Shown one piece after another: positions 34,362 through 43,355 of a stretch of 64,000 bases of DNA (its first letter is position 1; each line of letters starts with the position of its first letter). A program made the position numbers and the translations under genes. The stretch covers positions 1-64,000 of the forward strand of contig JAYPVG010000011.1 in assembly GCA_038134485.1 (NCBI GenBank), in the 5' to 3' direction. This DNA is from NORP240 sp038134485 (GTDB lineage Bacteria; Pseudomonadota; Gammaproteobacteria; Pseudomonadales; Pseudohongiellaceae). Below the pieces are notes generated by a model that had not been told where the DNA came from, searched no databases, and saw only the letters and a list, made by a program, of their open reading frames with translations.

Positions 34362-34973
34362 ATGGCCGAGATTCAGGAGATTCCTCTTTTCCCGCTTCGT
34401 TCGGTGCTGTTCCCGAGGGGCAAGCTGTCGCTGCAGATTTTTGAAAAGCGATATATCGATATGGTGGCAAACTCTCTGCGGGATGGGTCTGGATTTGGTG
34501 TGATCCTGCTCAAGGATGGTGAAGAGGTCATGAAACCTGGCAGGTCACAACAGCTCTATGCAATCGGCACCTACGCCAGAATTATTGACTGGGATCAGTT
34601 GGAAAACGGCCTGCTGGGAATCACGGTCGAAGGGGAAAGCAAGTTTCATGTTCAGAATTACTGGAGCACCGAGAGCGGTCTGATCAAGGGGCAGATAATT
34701 TTCAGTGAAGTAGATACTCCTGACAAGAATCGGATTTCCGTGGGAGAAGAGATGTCTGGGATGACTGAATTGCTGCAATTGCTGGAGAAACATCCGGCGG
34801 TACAGGAAATGAAACTTCAGATTGATTATGACAATCTCTGGGATCTCGGATGGCGTTTGAGTGAATTAATTCCCGTAGCAACGGAAATCCGGCAGGAGCT
34901 ACTGGAACTCGATGATCCCTGGGAGCGCATTCAGTTACTGGAAAGATCGATCCATTTTCTGATCGGCGATTAG
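34362..34973 (+). CDS. Lon N-terminal-domain protein (LonSB-like)
   Basis: A 203-residue protein made only of the LON substrate-binding domain, lacking ATPase and protease parts. It starts EIPLFPLRSVLFPRGKLSLQ, followed by IFEKRYIDMV and FGVILLKDGEE, which are the conserved strands of this domain. The C-terminal part is helical (TEIRQELLELDDPWERIQLL). Cytoplasmic. Start ATG at 34362, only 6 nt after mpl, so translation is probably coupled to it. Related proteins may guide substrates to proteases, but the role is not established. Confidence 0.85.
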   Translation: MAEIQEIPLFPLRSVLFPRGKLSLQIFEKRYIDMVANSLRDGSGFGVILLKDGEEVMKPGRSQQLYAIGTYARIIDWDQLENGLLGITVEGESKFHVQNYWSTESGLIKGQIIFSEVDTPDKNRISVGEEMSGMTELLQLLEKHPAVQEMKLQIDYDNLWDLGWRLSELIPVATEIRQELLELDDPWERIQLLERSIHFLIGD

Positions 34974-35014
34974 GTGTCCTATTGGTTTCGTTAAAGCACT
35001 CGGGGAGCCTGTAA

Positions 35015-35242
35015 ATGCTGGAGAATTTTTTTTCCAATCCTGGCTCGATGACCACGGAGCAGTGGCTTGCACTCTGTATTCTAGGATTTATCGTGCTGGC
35101 AATTCTGGTTCTTATTCATCGGTTGCTGGCGATAATGAAAATGAGTCGCAGGCAAGCCTACAGGCCCAACTTGCGGCGTCTAAGGAGATCGCGCCTGTTG
35201 AGCGCCGAGCATGCGGATCAGGAACAGAACGATGCAAAGTAA
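35015..35242 (+). CDS. small single-pass membrane protein
   Basis: A 75-residue protein with one hydrophobic helix at about residues 17-39 (LALCILGFIVLAILVLIHRL), a short N-terminal segment and a strongly basic C-terminal tail (RRQAYRPNLRRLRRSRLL). By the positive-inside rule the tail faces the cytoplasm. Its last codons overlap the start of the downstream protease gene by 11 nt. GGGGAGC lies upstream of the ATG. No family recognised; small size lowers confidence. Confidence 0.6.
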   Translation: MLENFFSNPGSMTTEQWLALCILGFIVLAILVLIHRLLAIMKMSRRQAYRPNLRRLRRSRLLSAEHADQEQNDAK

Positions 35243-36062
35243 AATTTTGTTAAATGCCCTGTATCCGCTTGTGTGCCCCGTCCTGGTGCTGGCAAGTTTG
35301 CTGCTGATTCTCCCGTCCCAGGCGATCATAATCCGTCATGACAAGAATGCCGGGGAGTATCGCGTACGGGAAAGTGATTTTCCAGCAGTCTTCTATCTGG
35401 AACGTCAGGATATCGGCAAGACCTGTGTGGCGACTCTGATCGACCCCAAGTGGGCAATTACAGCGGCCCATTGCGTCACAATAACCTCGTTGCAGAGCAA
35501 TCTGCTTGAAAGTGGCAGTCATGTAGTAACGGTTTCGGGCCAGCAACATCTTATTGATCTCCTGGTGATGCACCCTGCCTATCTGCCGGATTTTTCTGAA
35601 GAGGTAGATCTGGCGCTATTAAGGTTTGCTGCACCAATTGCGATGCCCAGGCCGGTAGAGGTCAATACCTCTCAAAAAGAGGAGGGCGAAGTGGTGAGTC
35701 TGCTGGGCTGGGGCTTTTACGGTCTGGGTACAACGGGGAGACAATTTAGCGACGGAATTTTCCGGATGGCACAGAATCGTATCGAGGCTGCGGGACGGCG
35801 ACTGTCAATTCGCTTTGATGATCCAAGGCAGCTGTCCAGTGAGGCGCTGGAGTTGGAAGGTATGCCGAGCCTTGGCGATAGCGGCGGCCCGGCGCTTATT
35901 CAAGAAGAGGATCGGTGGCTGCTGGCAGGCATCGCAGTTGGCGAGGTTATGGATGAAAATTTCACGGAGGAAACTCAGGGCAGCTACGGTTCCGTAGCAG
36001 TGTATGAACGAGTCTCGCGCCACGTGGAATGGATCAGGCGAACAATCAGGGAGCAATCATGA
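35232..36062 (+). CDS. secreted trypsin-like serine protease
   Basis: A 276-residue chymotrypsin-fold protein with a hydrophobic signal sequence (LASLLLILPSQA). The catalytic triad is complete: TAAHC (His), EEVDLALLRF (Asp) and SLGDSGGPAL (Ser). CVATLIDPKWAITAAHC is the classic strand before the histidine, and LLGWGFYGLG is the loop that follows the Asp strand. The ATG at 35232 overlaps the preceding small membrane gene; AGGAA lies upstream. The next gene begins within its stop codon (ATGA). Substrate unknown. Confidence 0.85.
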   Translation: MQSKILLNALYPLVCPVLVLASLLLILPSQAIIIRHDKNAGEYRVRESDFPAVFYLERQDIGKTCVATLIDPKWAITAAHCVTITSLQSNLLESGSHVVTVSGQQHLIDLLVMHPAYLPDFSEEVDLALLRFAAPIAMPRPVEVNTSQKEEGEVVSLLGWGFYGLGTTGRQFSDGIFRMAQNRIEAAGRRLSIRFDDPRQLSSEALELEGMPSLGDSGGPALIQEEDRWLLAGIAVGEVMDENFTEETQGSYGSVAVYERVSRHVEWIRRTIREQS

Positions 36063-36820
36063 AAAAACTGTTAATTGGGCTGGTCTTTCTAATTCTTGCC
36101 GCCGTTGGATTTCTGTTTTACGCCTTTGATTCGATACTGAAAGACGGTATCGAAACCGTTGGGTCATCTGTCCTGCAGGCTGATGTTACAGCGGGCTCTG
36201 TGGGCGTTTCCCCACTAAGTGGCAGCGGCGTTATCCGGGAACTGCGCATTGCCAATCCGGAAGGCTTCGATGAACCCTACGTGATGGAACTGGGAGGACT
36301 GGATATTGCCATCGAGCCGCAGTCCGTTTTCTCAGAAGTTATCATTATCGATCGTATTATTATTGACCGGCCAGTTATCACCTACGAAACCAGGATAAGT
36401 ACCGATAATTTTAGGACCCTGCTCAATTCTTTGGGCGGTTTCCCGAGGCGACAAGCTGCCGGGGAATCCGCGGTACCAGGCAAGCGGGTGGTCATCAGGG
36501 ATTTCCAGATGCATGGCACCCAGGTACGGGTTGCTTCAACGCTGGGTTCAGCAGAGCTGCCAATTCCGGATTTGCAACTGCAGAATATTGGAGAGGAGAG
36601 TGCGGCCGTAACCGTGGCCGAGGCTGGGCGCCAGATTTTTGCCGCTATCAATGAACAACTGCTGGCGGCTAATATGCCTAACGTAGAGATGCTGCGGGAA
36701 CGCGTCGACGAAGAAGTTCAGGAACTGCGCAATCGGGCCGAGCAGCAGGTTGAGGAACTTGAGCAGCAGGTAGAAGAGGAAGTCAGAAACTTGCAGGAGC
36801 GAGTGCGCAGCCTGTTCTGA
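36059..36820 (+). CDS. AsmA-like periplasmic protein with C-terminal coiled coil
   Basis: A 253-residue protein. One N-terminal membrane helix (LLIGLVFLILAAVGFLFYAF) anchors an AsmA-like beta-sheet segment (DVTAGSVGVSPLSGSG, IREL, IANPEGF, VFSEVIIIDRIIIDRP) that resembles the repeating unit of outer-membrane lipid transport proteins. The final 50 residues form a charged coiled coil (RVDEEVQELRNRAEQQVEEL). Start ATG overlaps the protease stop as ATGA; an upstream Met would lie inside the protease gene. The operon pairing with the protease suggests a joint envelope function, which I infer only. Confidence 0.7.
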   Translation: MKKLLIGLVFLILAAVGFLFYAFDSILKDGIETVGSSVLQADVTAGSVGVSPLSGSGVIRELRIANPEGFDEPYVMELGGLDIAIEPQSVFSEVIIIDRIIIDRPVITYETRISTDNFRTLLNSLGGFPRRQAAGESAVPGKRVVIRDFQMHGTQVRVASTLGSAELPIPDLQLQNIGEESAAVTVAEAGRQIFAAINEQLLAANMPNVEMLRERVDEEVQELRNRAEQQVEELEQQVEEEVRNLQERVRSLF

Positions 36821-37043
36821 CTCCGATCGATAGCCAACTCTTTGTTGGGAGGCCGCCGCCAGTTGCACAAGAAAGTTTGCTATTGCCGATTCACCGCCGG
36901 ACCCTCTCAAGATCGGCAAAGGACGGGAGTTGCGCGTACCTCAAGCTGCTAAAGTCTGTTACCATTGATGCTCTTTTTCATAGTAGTGACCCGGCGGCGC
37001 CTGCGGATTATTCCGGGTACTCAGACAGTCAGGAGTGATAACG

Positions 37044-37523
37044 ATGACTATTGATGTTGGCGACAAGATTCCTTCCGGTAATTTCAAAATCATGGGTGCG
37101 GAAGGCCCGGAAGAGATATCGACTGACGAAGTGTTCGCTGGCAAAAAGGTGGTTTTTTTCGCCGTTCCCGGCGCATTTACACCCGGGTGCTCAATGACGC
37201 ATCTGCCTGGTTATGTGGTCAACGCTGACAAGATCAAGGACAAGGGTGTTGATACGATCGCCTGCATGGCAGTGAACGATGCGTTCGTGATGGGCGCCTG
37301 GGGGAAAGCTCAGAACGCTGAAGAAATCCTCATGCTGGCGGACGGAAACGGCGCGTTTACCGCCGCTATAGGTATGGAACTCGATGCCAGCGGCTTCGGC
37401 ATGGGATCGCGCAGCAAGCGCTTCGCGATGATTGTCGATGACGGTACGGTGACACATCTTGCTATCGAGCCGCCGGGCGGAATTGTCGTCAGCGCGGCAG
37501 AAGCCATAATGGAGCAGCTGTAA
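37044..37523 (+). CDS. Prx5-type peroxiredoxin
   Basis: A 159-residue cytoplasmic peroxiredoxin of the PRX5/AhpC-like group. The catalytic segment is VPGAFTPGCSMTHLPGY with Cys49. Next come the typical GVDTIACMAVNDAFVMGAWG and SGFGMGSRSKRFAMIVDDG. Members usually take electrons from glutaredoxin and glutathione or thioredoxin. The ATG at 37044 has CAGGAG 8 nt upstream; the frame extends 9 nt further to a GTG with no better site. It is a single-gene unit about 57 nt before the dienelactone hydrolase. Confidence 0.92.
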   Translation: MTIDVGDKIPSGNFKIMGAEGPEEISTDEVFAGKKVVFFAVPGAFTPGCSMTHLPGYVVNADKIKDKGVDTIACMAVNDAFVMGAWGKAQNAEEILMLADGNGAFTAAIGMELDASGFGMGSRSKRFAMIVDDGTVTHLAIEPPGGIVVSAAEAIMEQL

Positions 37524-37580
37524 TCGGGGGCACCTGCGGGACTGTTAGTCCGAGGCCACGACAATTAGGGGTTAAAGACG

Positions 37581-38300
37581 ATGAGGACTCAGCTGATTGA
37601 ATATTTCGACGGAGATGCGGTTCTGGAAGGTTACCTAGCTCTCCCCGAAAACGCTGCGGGTCCCCGGCCCGCAGTAATGGTGGCACACGACTGGTCCGGC
37701 CGTCGTGACTTTGCGATTAGCGCTGCGGAACGGGTCGCGTCATGGGGCTATGTGGGTTTTGCCCTTGATATGTACGGCAAAGGCGTATTCGGCAGCGACA
37801 GCGATACCGAAGTCAATGCAGCATTAATGAATCCGCTGGCATCTGATCGCTCGGCATTGCGTCGTAGGATTAATGCCGCCCTGACCTGCCTGAGGCAGCA
37901 GCCCGGTGTTGATGCCAGCCAGATAGCTGCTATGGGTTATTGCTTTGGCGGGATGTGCGTCCTTGAATTGGCGCGCTCGGGTGCTGACGTGATGGGTGTG
38001 GCCAGTATTCACGGAATTTTTGCCCGCGGCGATATTGGAAATGAGCCGATACTGGCCAGGGTTCTGTGCCTTCATGGACACGATGATCCCATGGTTTCTC
38101 CGGAGCAGGTATTGGCTTTTGAACAGGAAATGACCGAAGCCGGCGTAGATTGGCAGCTTCATGCCTACGGTAATACCATGCATGCGTTCACCAATCCTGC
38201 GGCCAACAACCCGGATTTTGGAGTTTTATACAGCGAGATTGCTGAACGTCGCACATACCGGACGCTGCAAGATTTCCTTCAGGAAATTTTTCAACACTAG
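37581..38300 (+). CDS. dienelactone hydrolase family protein
   Basis: A 239-residue alpha/beta-hydrolase of the DLH family. The nucleophile is Cys in GYCFGGMC, with the acid in LHGHDDPMV and the base in TMHAFTNPAA, the complete Cys-Asp-His triad. A VAHDWSGRRDF loop precedes it. Dienelactone hydrolases open lactone rings in chloroaromatic catabolism; many chromosomal relatives have other substrates. It follows the peroxiredoxin by 57 nt. No chlorocatechol genes are nearby, so a true dienelactone role is uncertain. Confidence 0.85.
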   Translation: MRTQLIEYFDGDAVLEGYLALPENAAGPRPAVMVAHDWSGRRDFAISAAERVASWGYVGFALDMYGKGVFGSDSDTEVNAALMNPLASDRSALRRRINAALTCLRQQPGVDASQIAAMGYCFGGMCVLELARSGADVMGVASIHGIFARGDIGNEPILARVLCLHGHDDPMVSPEQVLAFEQEMTEAGVDWQLHAYGNTMHAFTNPAANNPDFGVLYSEIAERRTYRTLQDFLQEIFQH

Positions 38301-38511
38301 TGTTAATCCTGCAAGGTAAGCGACACTATCATAGCCCGGGTCTCGTCGGTGCCAAACTTTATATTGCCGGAGTCATCAATTATCATTGGAGCCGGTCCTG
38401 TCGAGAATTTATGCGTTCTTTGTGCATTACCTCGGCTCACGTTGGATTCGCCTGTGTTCACTCCGATTGATCCGGGCTTGACCTTCGATTGACATAATCC
38501 GGTTAGATAAG

Positions 38512-39156
38512 ATGCAAGATTTGAAGACAGATGGAGAGCCCCGCAGCCAGCGCGCTTGTGAGTGTCCTGCCGGTGACGAAAATTGTCCTCATTACGAGGA
38601 ACTGCAGCGCGTTCGTGAGGAAAACCAGGAGCTGTTAGCGCTGGTTCGTACCGACGAGCTTACCGGGCTGTTCAATTTTCGCTATTTCCTCCAGGCGGTA
38701 GAACTGGAAATGGAGCGCTCCCGTCGATCCAGTCAACCAACCACCCTGATCATGATGGATATCGACCATTTCAAGGAAGTGAACGATTTGCATGGTCACG
38801 AGGTTGGCAACCAGACTCTTGCCCACGTATCGAAAATCCTGCGCAGTACCATTCGGCGGCTTGATATTCCCTGTCGCTATGGTGGTGAGGAATTCGCCCT
38901 GATATTGCCCGATACACCACTAAGCGCTGGTGTGATGTTTGCCAACCGAATTCGGCATCTCATCGAAAACGCCGGCTTCGGAGTTGATGGGGCGCTTATT
39001 AAATTGACAGCAAGTTTCGGCGTCGACGCATACCGCAAGACTGATCAGATTTCGGCCAAGGAGTTTATTGATCGTGCCGACAACCTGCTGTACGCCGCAA
39101 AGTCCGCCGGGCGCAACAAGGTCCGACATCCGCCTTTTGATATCAATACTGAGTAA
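38512..39156 (+). CDS. diguanylate cyclase (GGDEF) with Cys-rich N-terminus
   Basis: A 214-residue protein that probably makes cyclic-di-GMP from GTP. The GGEEF motif lies at 124-128, with Asp and His of MMDIDHFKEVND (metal and base binding) before it. An RRLD at 115-118 sits five residues ahead of GGEEF and is a typical inhibitory I-site. Instead of a sensor domain there is a short N-terminus with CECPAGDENCPH (Cys16, Cys18, Cys25, His27), a possible metal or redox site, then a coiled-coil segment (ELQRVREENQELLAL). This fits a small cytoplasmic cyclase regulated through its own N-terminus. Start ATG at 38512. Confidence 0.85.
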   Translation: MQDLKTDGEPRSQRACECPAGDENCPHYEELQRVREENQELLALVRTDELTGLFNFRYFLQAVELEMERSRRSSQPTTLIMMDIDHFKEVNDLHGHEVGNQTLAHVSKILRSTIRRLDIPCRYGGEEFALILPDTPLSAGVMFANRIRHLIENAGFGVDGALIKLTASFGVDAYRKTDQISAKEFIDRADNLLYAAKSAGRNKVRHPPFDINTE

Positions 39157-39201
39157 GTGACACTGACAGACATCTTCCAGGGTGTCTGCAATTCGTGATT
39201 G

Positions 39202-39855
39202 CTATTGTTCGAAGGATTCCACTCTGGACGCCAGATGGTGCAATATCGCTGCGGTCGCGCCCCACACCCTAAAGCCTTCATAAAAAAGCTCCAGGACGTT
39301 TCGCGATTTGCCTCTATACTCCATTGGCGATTCCGAGTAGGCGGCAGGATTCATCAACAGGTCGGTGGGCGCCGTAAAGATTTCATCTACTTCGATTGGG
39401 CAGGGTCGTAGAACAGGCTCGGGCTCAATCAGTCCGATTACCGGTGTGACTTCGAAGCCGGAAGGCAGGAATATCTGACCCAGCTGACCAATAACCTGCA
39501 CCGTGTCCTGCGGCAGACCGATCTCTTCCTCCGCCTCACGAAGCGCCGTTATCACTGCGCTGGAGTCGTCTTCCTCTCGAGTGCCACCAGGCAGACTGAC
39601 CTGCCCCGCGTGACTGGAAAGATTGGCAGATCGGACAGTCAATATAATGTGGCTTGAAGTCGTTATCGATGGCTTGACGACGGGTACCAGCACAGCAGCT
39701 TTTCTGAATGAGCGGTTGCTATAGCGAGCAATCTCTTCGAAGCTGCCAGCCGGATGCGCGATGACTCCGACCTCTTTTGCCTGGGCACTGTCAAAGTAGC
39801 TCAGTAAATTTCTGAGCCTTGGTTCTTTTGACAGTAGCGGATCGTCGGGCGACAT
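39202..39855 (-). CDS. Nudix hydrolase, CoA pyrophosphatase type
   Basis: A 217-residue enzyme that likely hydrolyses the pyrophosphate of CoA or acyl-CoA. Two signatures are present: the NudL/UPF0035 stretch RSANLSSHAGQVSLPGG, and the Nudix box that follows it (GGTREEDDSSAVITALREAE), with its REAEEEIGL metal-binding core. The frame opens far upstream, but the ATG at 39855 has AGAGGAAG 9 nt ahead and gives the family length; the upstream part overlaps a strong terminator and is not coding. It lies downstream of the TonB receptor gene. Confidence 0.88.
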   Translation of the reverse strand: MSPDDPLLSKEPRLRNLLSYFDSAQAKEVGVIAHPAGSFEEIARYSNRSFRKAAVLVPVVKPSITTSSHIILTVRSANLSSHAGQVSLPGGTREEDDSSAVITALREAEEEIGLPQDTVQVIGQLGQIFLPSGFEVTPVIGLIEPEPVLRPCPIEVDEIFTAPTDLLMNPAAYSESPMEYRGKSRNVLELFYEGFRVWGATAAILHHLASRVESFEQ

Positions 39856-39914
39856 CGATCTTCTTCCTCTAACACGCCGGAATTTAAAGGGATTGTAATC
39901 CGTGTACCAGTTAT

Positions 39915-39942
39915 GAAAATGCCGGCGGAAGCCGGCATTTTC
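39915..39942. terminator. bidirectional Rho-independent terminator
   Basis: Perfect 12-bp stem GAAAATGCCGGC (39915-39926) with GCCGGCATTTTC (39931-39942) around GGAA. It ends the leftward TonB receptor transcript and isolates it from the Nudix gene. Confidence 0.8.
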
Positions 39943-39970
39943 AATACTCTGTAGATTATGGCAGCAATGT

Positions 39971-42052
39971 TTACCGCATGCTGTAAGTAAACGAGAGGAA
40001 TGCGCGCAGGGGTTGGCCAATAAAATAACGATCCCCTCCGAATGACGTCCAGTCGGCTCGTTCGGCGTATTTCTCGTCGGTCAGATTCAGAATCCTGAGC
40101 GACACGTCAAGATCTTCATTGACGGCCCAGTTGGTGCGCAGGTTAAAGACGTCATGACCTTCGTAATCTGCCGTATTCTCGGGGTTGGTGTAGTAATCAC
40201 CCATTTTTACCCATTCCAGCTCCGTGGAGAGAGTAGGGTTGATTTGCCAGCCCAAGCGGAAGTTCCCGAAATTATTTGGTGCGGTGTCAATTTCATTGCC
40301 TTCAAGAATTCCACCAGAAGCGGAGTCCTTTTCATAGGTGTGATTGGCGAAATTATAGGCGCCGGCCAGAGTCAGGTTGTCTGACAATGAAAAAGCACCG
40401 GCAAGCTCAATACCTCTATGTCTGGTGTCGTTACCCAGCACATTTTCTCGCGCGCTGTTGGTAACGATTTCATTTTCCTTGTCCATCAGATAACCGGTTA
40501 CAGAATATTGCCAGCCGTCTCCCAGTCCTTCGAAGGCGATCTCGTAGCTGTCCAGTTGCACCGAGTCAAGGTCGGCGACGGTTTGCGCGTTCTGCAGTCT
40601 GTAGAGCTCGGTTGCCTGCGGTACGCGGAATCCGCGTTGCACGCGGGCCTGGACGTTATACTGGTCATTGAGTCGATAACGCACACCGAATTTCGGTGAA
40701 ATTTCGTCAAAGTCATCATTTCTATCTGCCGGTCGGTTGTAACGACAGCCTCCAAATCCACAGGCTTGGCCGTTTTCTTTTGTGCGGCCATCGACCATCA
40801 GATTGTCGTACTCGTAGTCGACCTGCTCCCAACGAAGCCCCATAGATATGTCCAACTGCTCTGAAACGTAGTACTGGTAGTGAACGAAGGGGGCAATTTG
40901 AAAGGCATCCACTTCGTAATCATAGTGTTTGCCCTGGGGAATCGTGTTAACCAGGAATGCAGACCCCTGGGTTGGGTTTTCCTGAAACTGCTTCAGACTG
41001 CCATTTGTGGATTCCATATCCAGGCCGATTGCGAGGAAGGAATTGTTGCTCAAATCCCGGTAGGCGGCGAACTGCATGCCAAGACTGCTGTGCTCGCTGT
41101 CCTCTGTAGGCTGACCGGGCAGAAAGTGCTGGATGAAATTCAGATCATTTTTCCGCAAGTAAGGGGTGAAAACGATCTCCCAGTCGTTGGCAAACTCTCT
41201 GCTGACCCGGGTCCAGAGGCGAAATGACTCATTATCCCGGTATGCTTCCGGGTTGGGATTGGTTTGTCGCAGGGAACTGTCCTTGTACGCCTCCGAACCT
41301 ACAACGTATCCGCCAGTCTCCTGATTCAAATTGGTCCGGGTAAAGCCGCCATCGAGTTGGAAGCCACTCGCTGTCTGATACTGGTACAACCAGCTGAGCT
41401 TTTGCTGGTCTACTCCGCTTTCATCCTGCCAGCCTTCGGAGTTTTCTCCGGTAGCCAGGAACATGTGTTTGAAATTGCCGCTGTCGAAACCTGCTACCAA
41501 GCCGGCCCGGTAGGATCCCCACGGCCCTGCTTCCAGGGTCAGGTCCATGCGTTCTTCCGGGGCAGGAAGCACTGTGTTGATCATGCCGTGCAGGGCGTTA
41601 GAACCGTAAAAAGCACTCCCCGGCCCACGAATGACTTCGATACGTTCGGCGTTTTCGGTGTGGGAGTCGAACATCTCGTTGACGTTACAGAATCCTGCAG
41701 CCCGCAGCGGAATGCCTTGTTCGGCCAACAAAAAAGAACCGCAAGCGCCGGCTCCGGTTAGTACCGGTGAGCGGATTGCTGTCAGGCTCTCCTGGCCGTT
41801 GTTCCTGCTTATGTTGACGCCTGGCAGACGATTCAGCGATTCCTGGTAGTGGCTGTGAGCAATCTGGCGTAACTCTTCTTCGCTGAGGACTGCCACGCTG
41901 GCATTGATATCCCCGAGGGATTCAGCGCGACGGGTTGTCGAGGTCACAACAATTTCCTCTACCGCCGGGGCACCGGATTGCTGGGCGCCGGCAGTGTGGA
42001 ATATCAAGGCGGTTGCGGCTGCGACGCCGCTCACTAATAGTTTACGGACCAT
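39971..42052 (-). CDS. TonB-dependent outer-membrane receptor
   Basis: A 693-residue gated barrel. A signal peptide ending TAGAQQ is followed by the TonB box (VEEIVVTSTTRRAESL), a plug domain (ESLNRLPGVNISR to RIEVIRGPGSAFYGSNALHGMINTVL) and a C-terminal 22-strand barrel ending TYSMR. Receptors of this kind take up ferric siderophores, vitamin B12, nickel or carbohydrates; nothing nearby reveals the ligand. The plug contains two Cys near FLLAEQGIPLRAAGFCN, which could form a disulfide. AGGAG lies 7 nt before the ATG at 42052. It is a single gene, bounded by a strong terminator. Confidence 0.9.
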   Translation of the reverse strand: MVRKLLVSGVAAATALIFHTAGAQQSGAPAVEEIVVTSTTRRAESLGDINASVAVLSEEELRQIAHSHYQESLNRLPGVNISRNNGQESLTAIRSPVLTGAGACGSFLLAEQGIPLRAAGFCNVNEMFDSHTENAERIEVIRGPGSAFYGSNALHGMINTVLPAPEERMDLTLEAGPWGSYRAGLVAGFDSGNFKHMFLATGENSEGWQDESGVDQQKLSWLYQYQTASGFQLDGGFTRTNLNQETGGYVVGSEAYKDSSLRQTNPNPEAYRDNESFRLWTRVSREFANDWEIVFTPYLRKNDLNFIQHFLPGQPTEDSEHSSLGMQFAAYRDLSNNSFLAIGLDMESTNGSLKQFQENPTQGSAFLVNTIPQGKHYDYEVDAFQIAPFVHYQYYVSEQLDISMGLRWEQVDYEYDNLMVDGRTKENGQACGFGGCRYNRPADRNDDFDEISPKFGVRYRLNDQYNVQARVQRGFRVPQATELYRLQNAQTVADLDSVQLDSYEIAFEGLGDGWQYSVTGYLMDKENEIVTNSARENVLGNDTRHRGIELAGAFSLSDNLTLAGAYNFANHTYEKDSASGGILEGNEIDTAPNNFGNFRLGWQINPTLSTELEWVKMGDYYTNPENTADYEGHDVFNLRTNWAVNEDLDVSLRILNLTDEKYAERADWTSFGGDRYFIGQPLRAFLSFTYSMR

Positions 42053-42278
42053 TCTATTCTCCTGAGGATTACCTGTTGCGAGGGTCCCAATGTTGACCTT
42101 TTTTTGGTCGGGCAAATTGGATCCATCCAATATGATTGAAACCTAAAGTTGAAGGGAAACTATAGCATAGCAATCCTGATTTTTCCCCTAGCTTTGCGAT
42201 CCAGGACGCGACAACGTAAACTAACTCGCGCCAGAAACAAGCCCGGAGAACAAGGGCCTGGGCGGGAGGGGTAAGCAC

Positions 42279-43259
42279 TTGTTAAAGACGCGCGTAACAG
42301 AAATGCTTGGCATCGAGCACCCAATTATTCAGGGCGGCATGCAGTGGGTTGGCAAGGCGGAGATGACCTCAGCGGTATCCAATGCCGGGGGGCTGGGAAT
42401 TCTGACCGCGCTTACCCAACCCACCCCGGAAGCGCTGCTCGGAGAGATAGAACGGTGCCGATCCATGACCGACAAGCCCTTCGCGGTCAATCTTACGATC
42501 CTGCCGACAATAAGGCCCGTTCCTTACGACGAGTACATTGCGGCGATCATCGATTCCGGCATCAAGGTCGTGGAGACGGCTGGACGCAATCCTCAACCCT
42601 TCCTCCCGGCAATGCAAGATGCCGGCATCAAGGTGATTCACAAGTGCACTTCAATCAGGCATTCGCTCAAGGCGGAAAGCATCGGCTGTGACATGGTGAG
42701 CGTCGATGGATTCGAGTGTGCCGGGCATCCCGGCGAAGACGATGTAACCAACCTTATACTCTTGCCCCTGGCCGCGAGGCGTCTGAAGATACCCTTTATC
42801 GCATCTGGCGGATTTGCTGATGGGCGGGGACTTGCTGCGGCACTCGCCATGGGGGCCGATGGCATCAACATGGGCACCCGTTTCATGGTCACCCAGGAAG
42901 CTCCGATTCACGAAAAAGTAAAGCAGGCTATGGTAGCAGCGACCGAGCTCGATACCGCCTTGTTGTACCGAACGTTACGGAATACCGCGCGAGTATTTAA
43001 GAACTCCGTCGCGGAGAAAGTGCTCGAAATTGAAGAGAGGGAAGGGCCGACGGATTTTGATGAAATAGCCCCTCTGGTCAAGGGCACCAGGGGACAGGAG
43101 CTGTTCGATAGCGGCGATCTCGAGCATGGTATCTGGTCGGCGGGCATGGTGATCGGTCTGATTGATGACATACCGAGCTGTCGGGAACTCGTTACGCGCA
43201 TCGTGGCGGAGGCAGAGCAGATAATAGCAGATCGGCTGGATAGCGTGCTGGTCAGGTGA
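42279..43259 (+). CDS. nitronate monooxygenase family protein
   Basis: A 326-residue FMN-dependent TIM-barrel enzyme of the 2-nitropropane dioxygenase group, which oxidises alkyl nitronates and relieves propionate-3-nitronate toxicity. Segments HPIIQGGMQWVG, NAGGLGILTAL, FAVNLTILP, GFECAGHPGEDDV, IASGGFADGRGLAAAL and GINMGTRFM match it well, including the His of AGHPG near the active site. The start is TTG at 42279 with GGAGGGG 9 nt upstream; no ATG lies before the conserved N-terminus. An SDR gene follows 96 nt later. Confidence 0.88.
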   Translation: MLKTRVTEMLGIEHPIIQGGMQWVGKAEMTSAVSNAGGLGILTALTQPTPEALLGEIERCRSMTDKPFAVNLTILPTIRPVPYDEYIAAIIDSGIKVVETAGRNPQPFLPAMQDAGIKVIHKCTSIRHSLKAESIGCDMVSVDGFECAGHPGEDDVTNLILLPLAARRLKIPFIASGGFADGRGLAAALAMGADGINMGTRFMVTQEAPIHEKVKQAMVAATELDTALLYRTLRNTARVFKNSVAEKVLEIEEREGPTDFDEIAPLVKGTRGQELFDSGDLEHGIWSAGMVIGLIDDIPSCRELVTRIVAEAEQIIADRLDSVLVR

Positions 43260-43355
43260 TTGGATCACGCTTGAGTAGTGATACCCGATCGGGAGACGAC
43301 GGGTCGAACGACCCCAGATTTAGGGAAAACGGATCGATAGCGGGCAGGGTGTAAC

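Noticed and set aside
36821..37043. Possible small gene between AsmA-like and peroxiredoxin genes
   Set aside because: Only short frames without ribosome-binding sites; it looks like ordinary spacer.
40880..41761. Plus-strand frames opposite the TonB receptor
   Set aside because: They are short shadows of a long, well-supported receptor gene.
42053..42278. Cobalamin riboswitch upstream of the TonB receptor
   Set aside because: I looked for the conserved B12-box and core elements in the leader on the minus strand and saw none.
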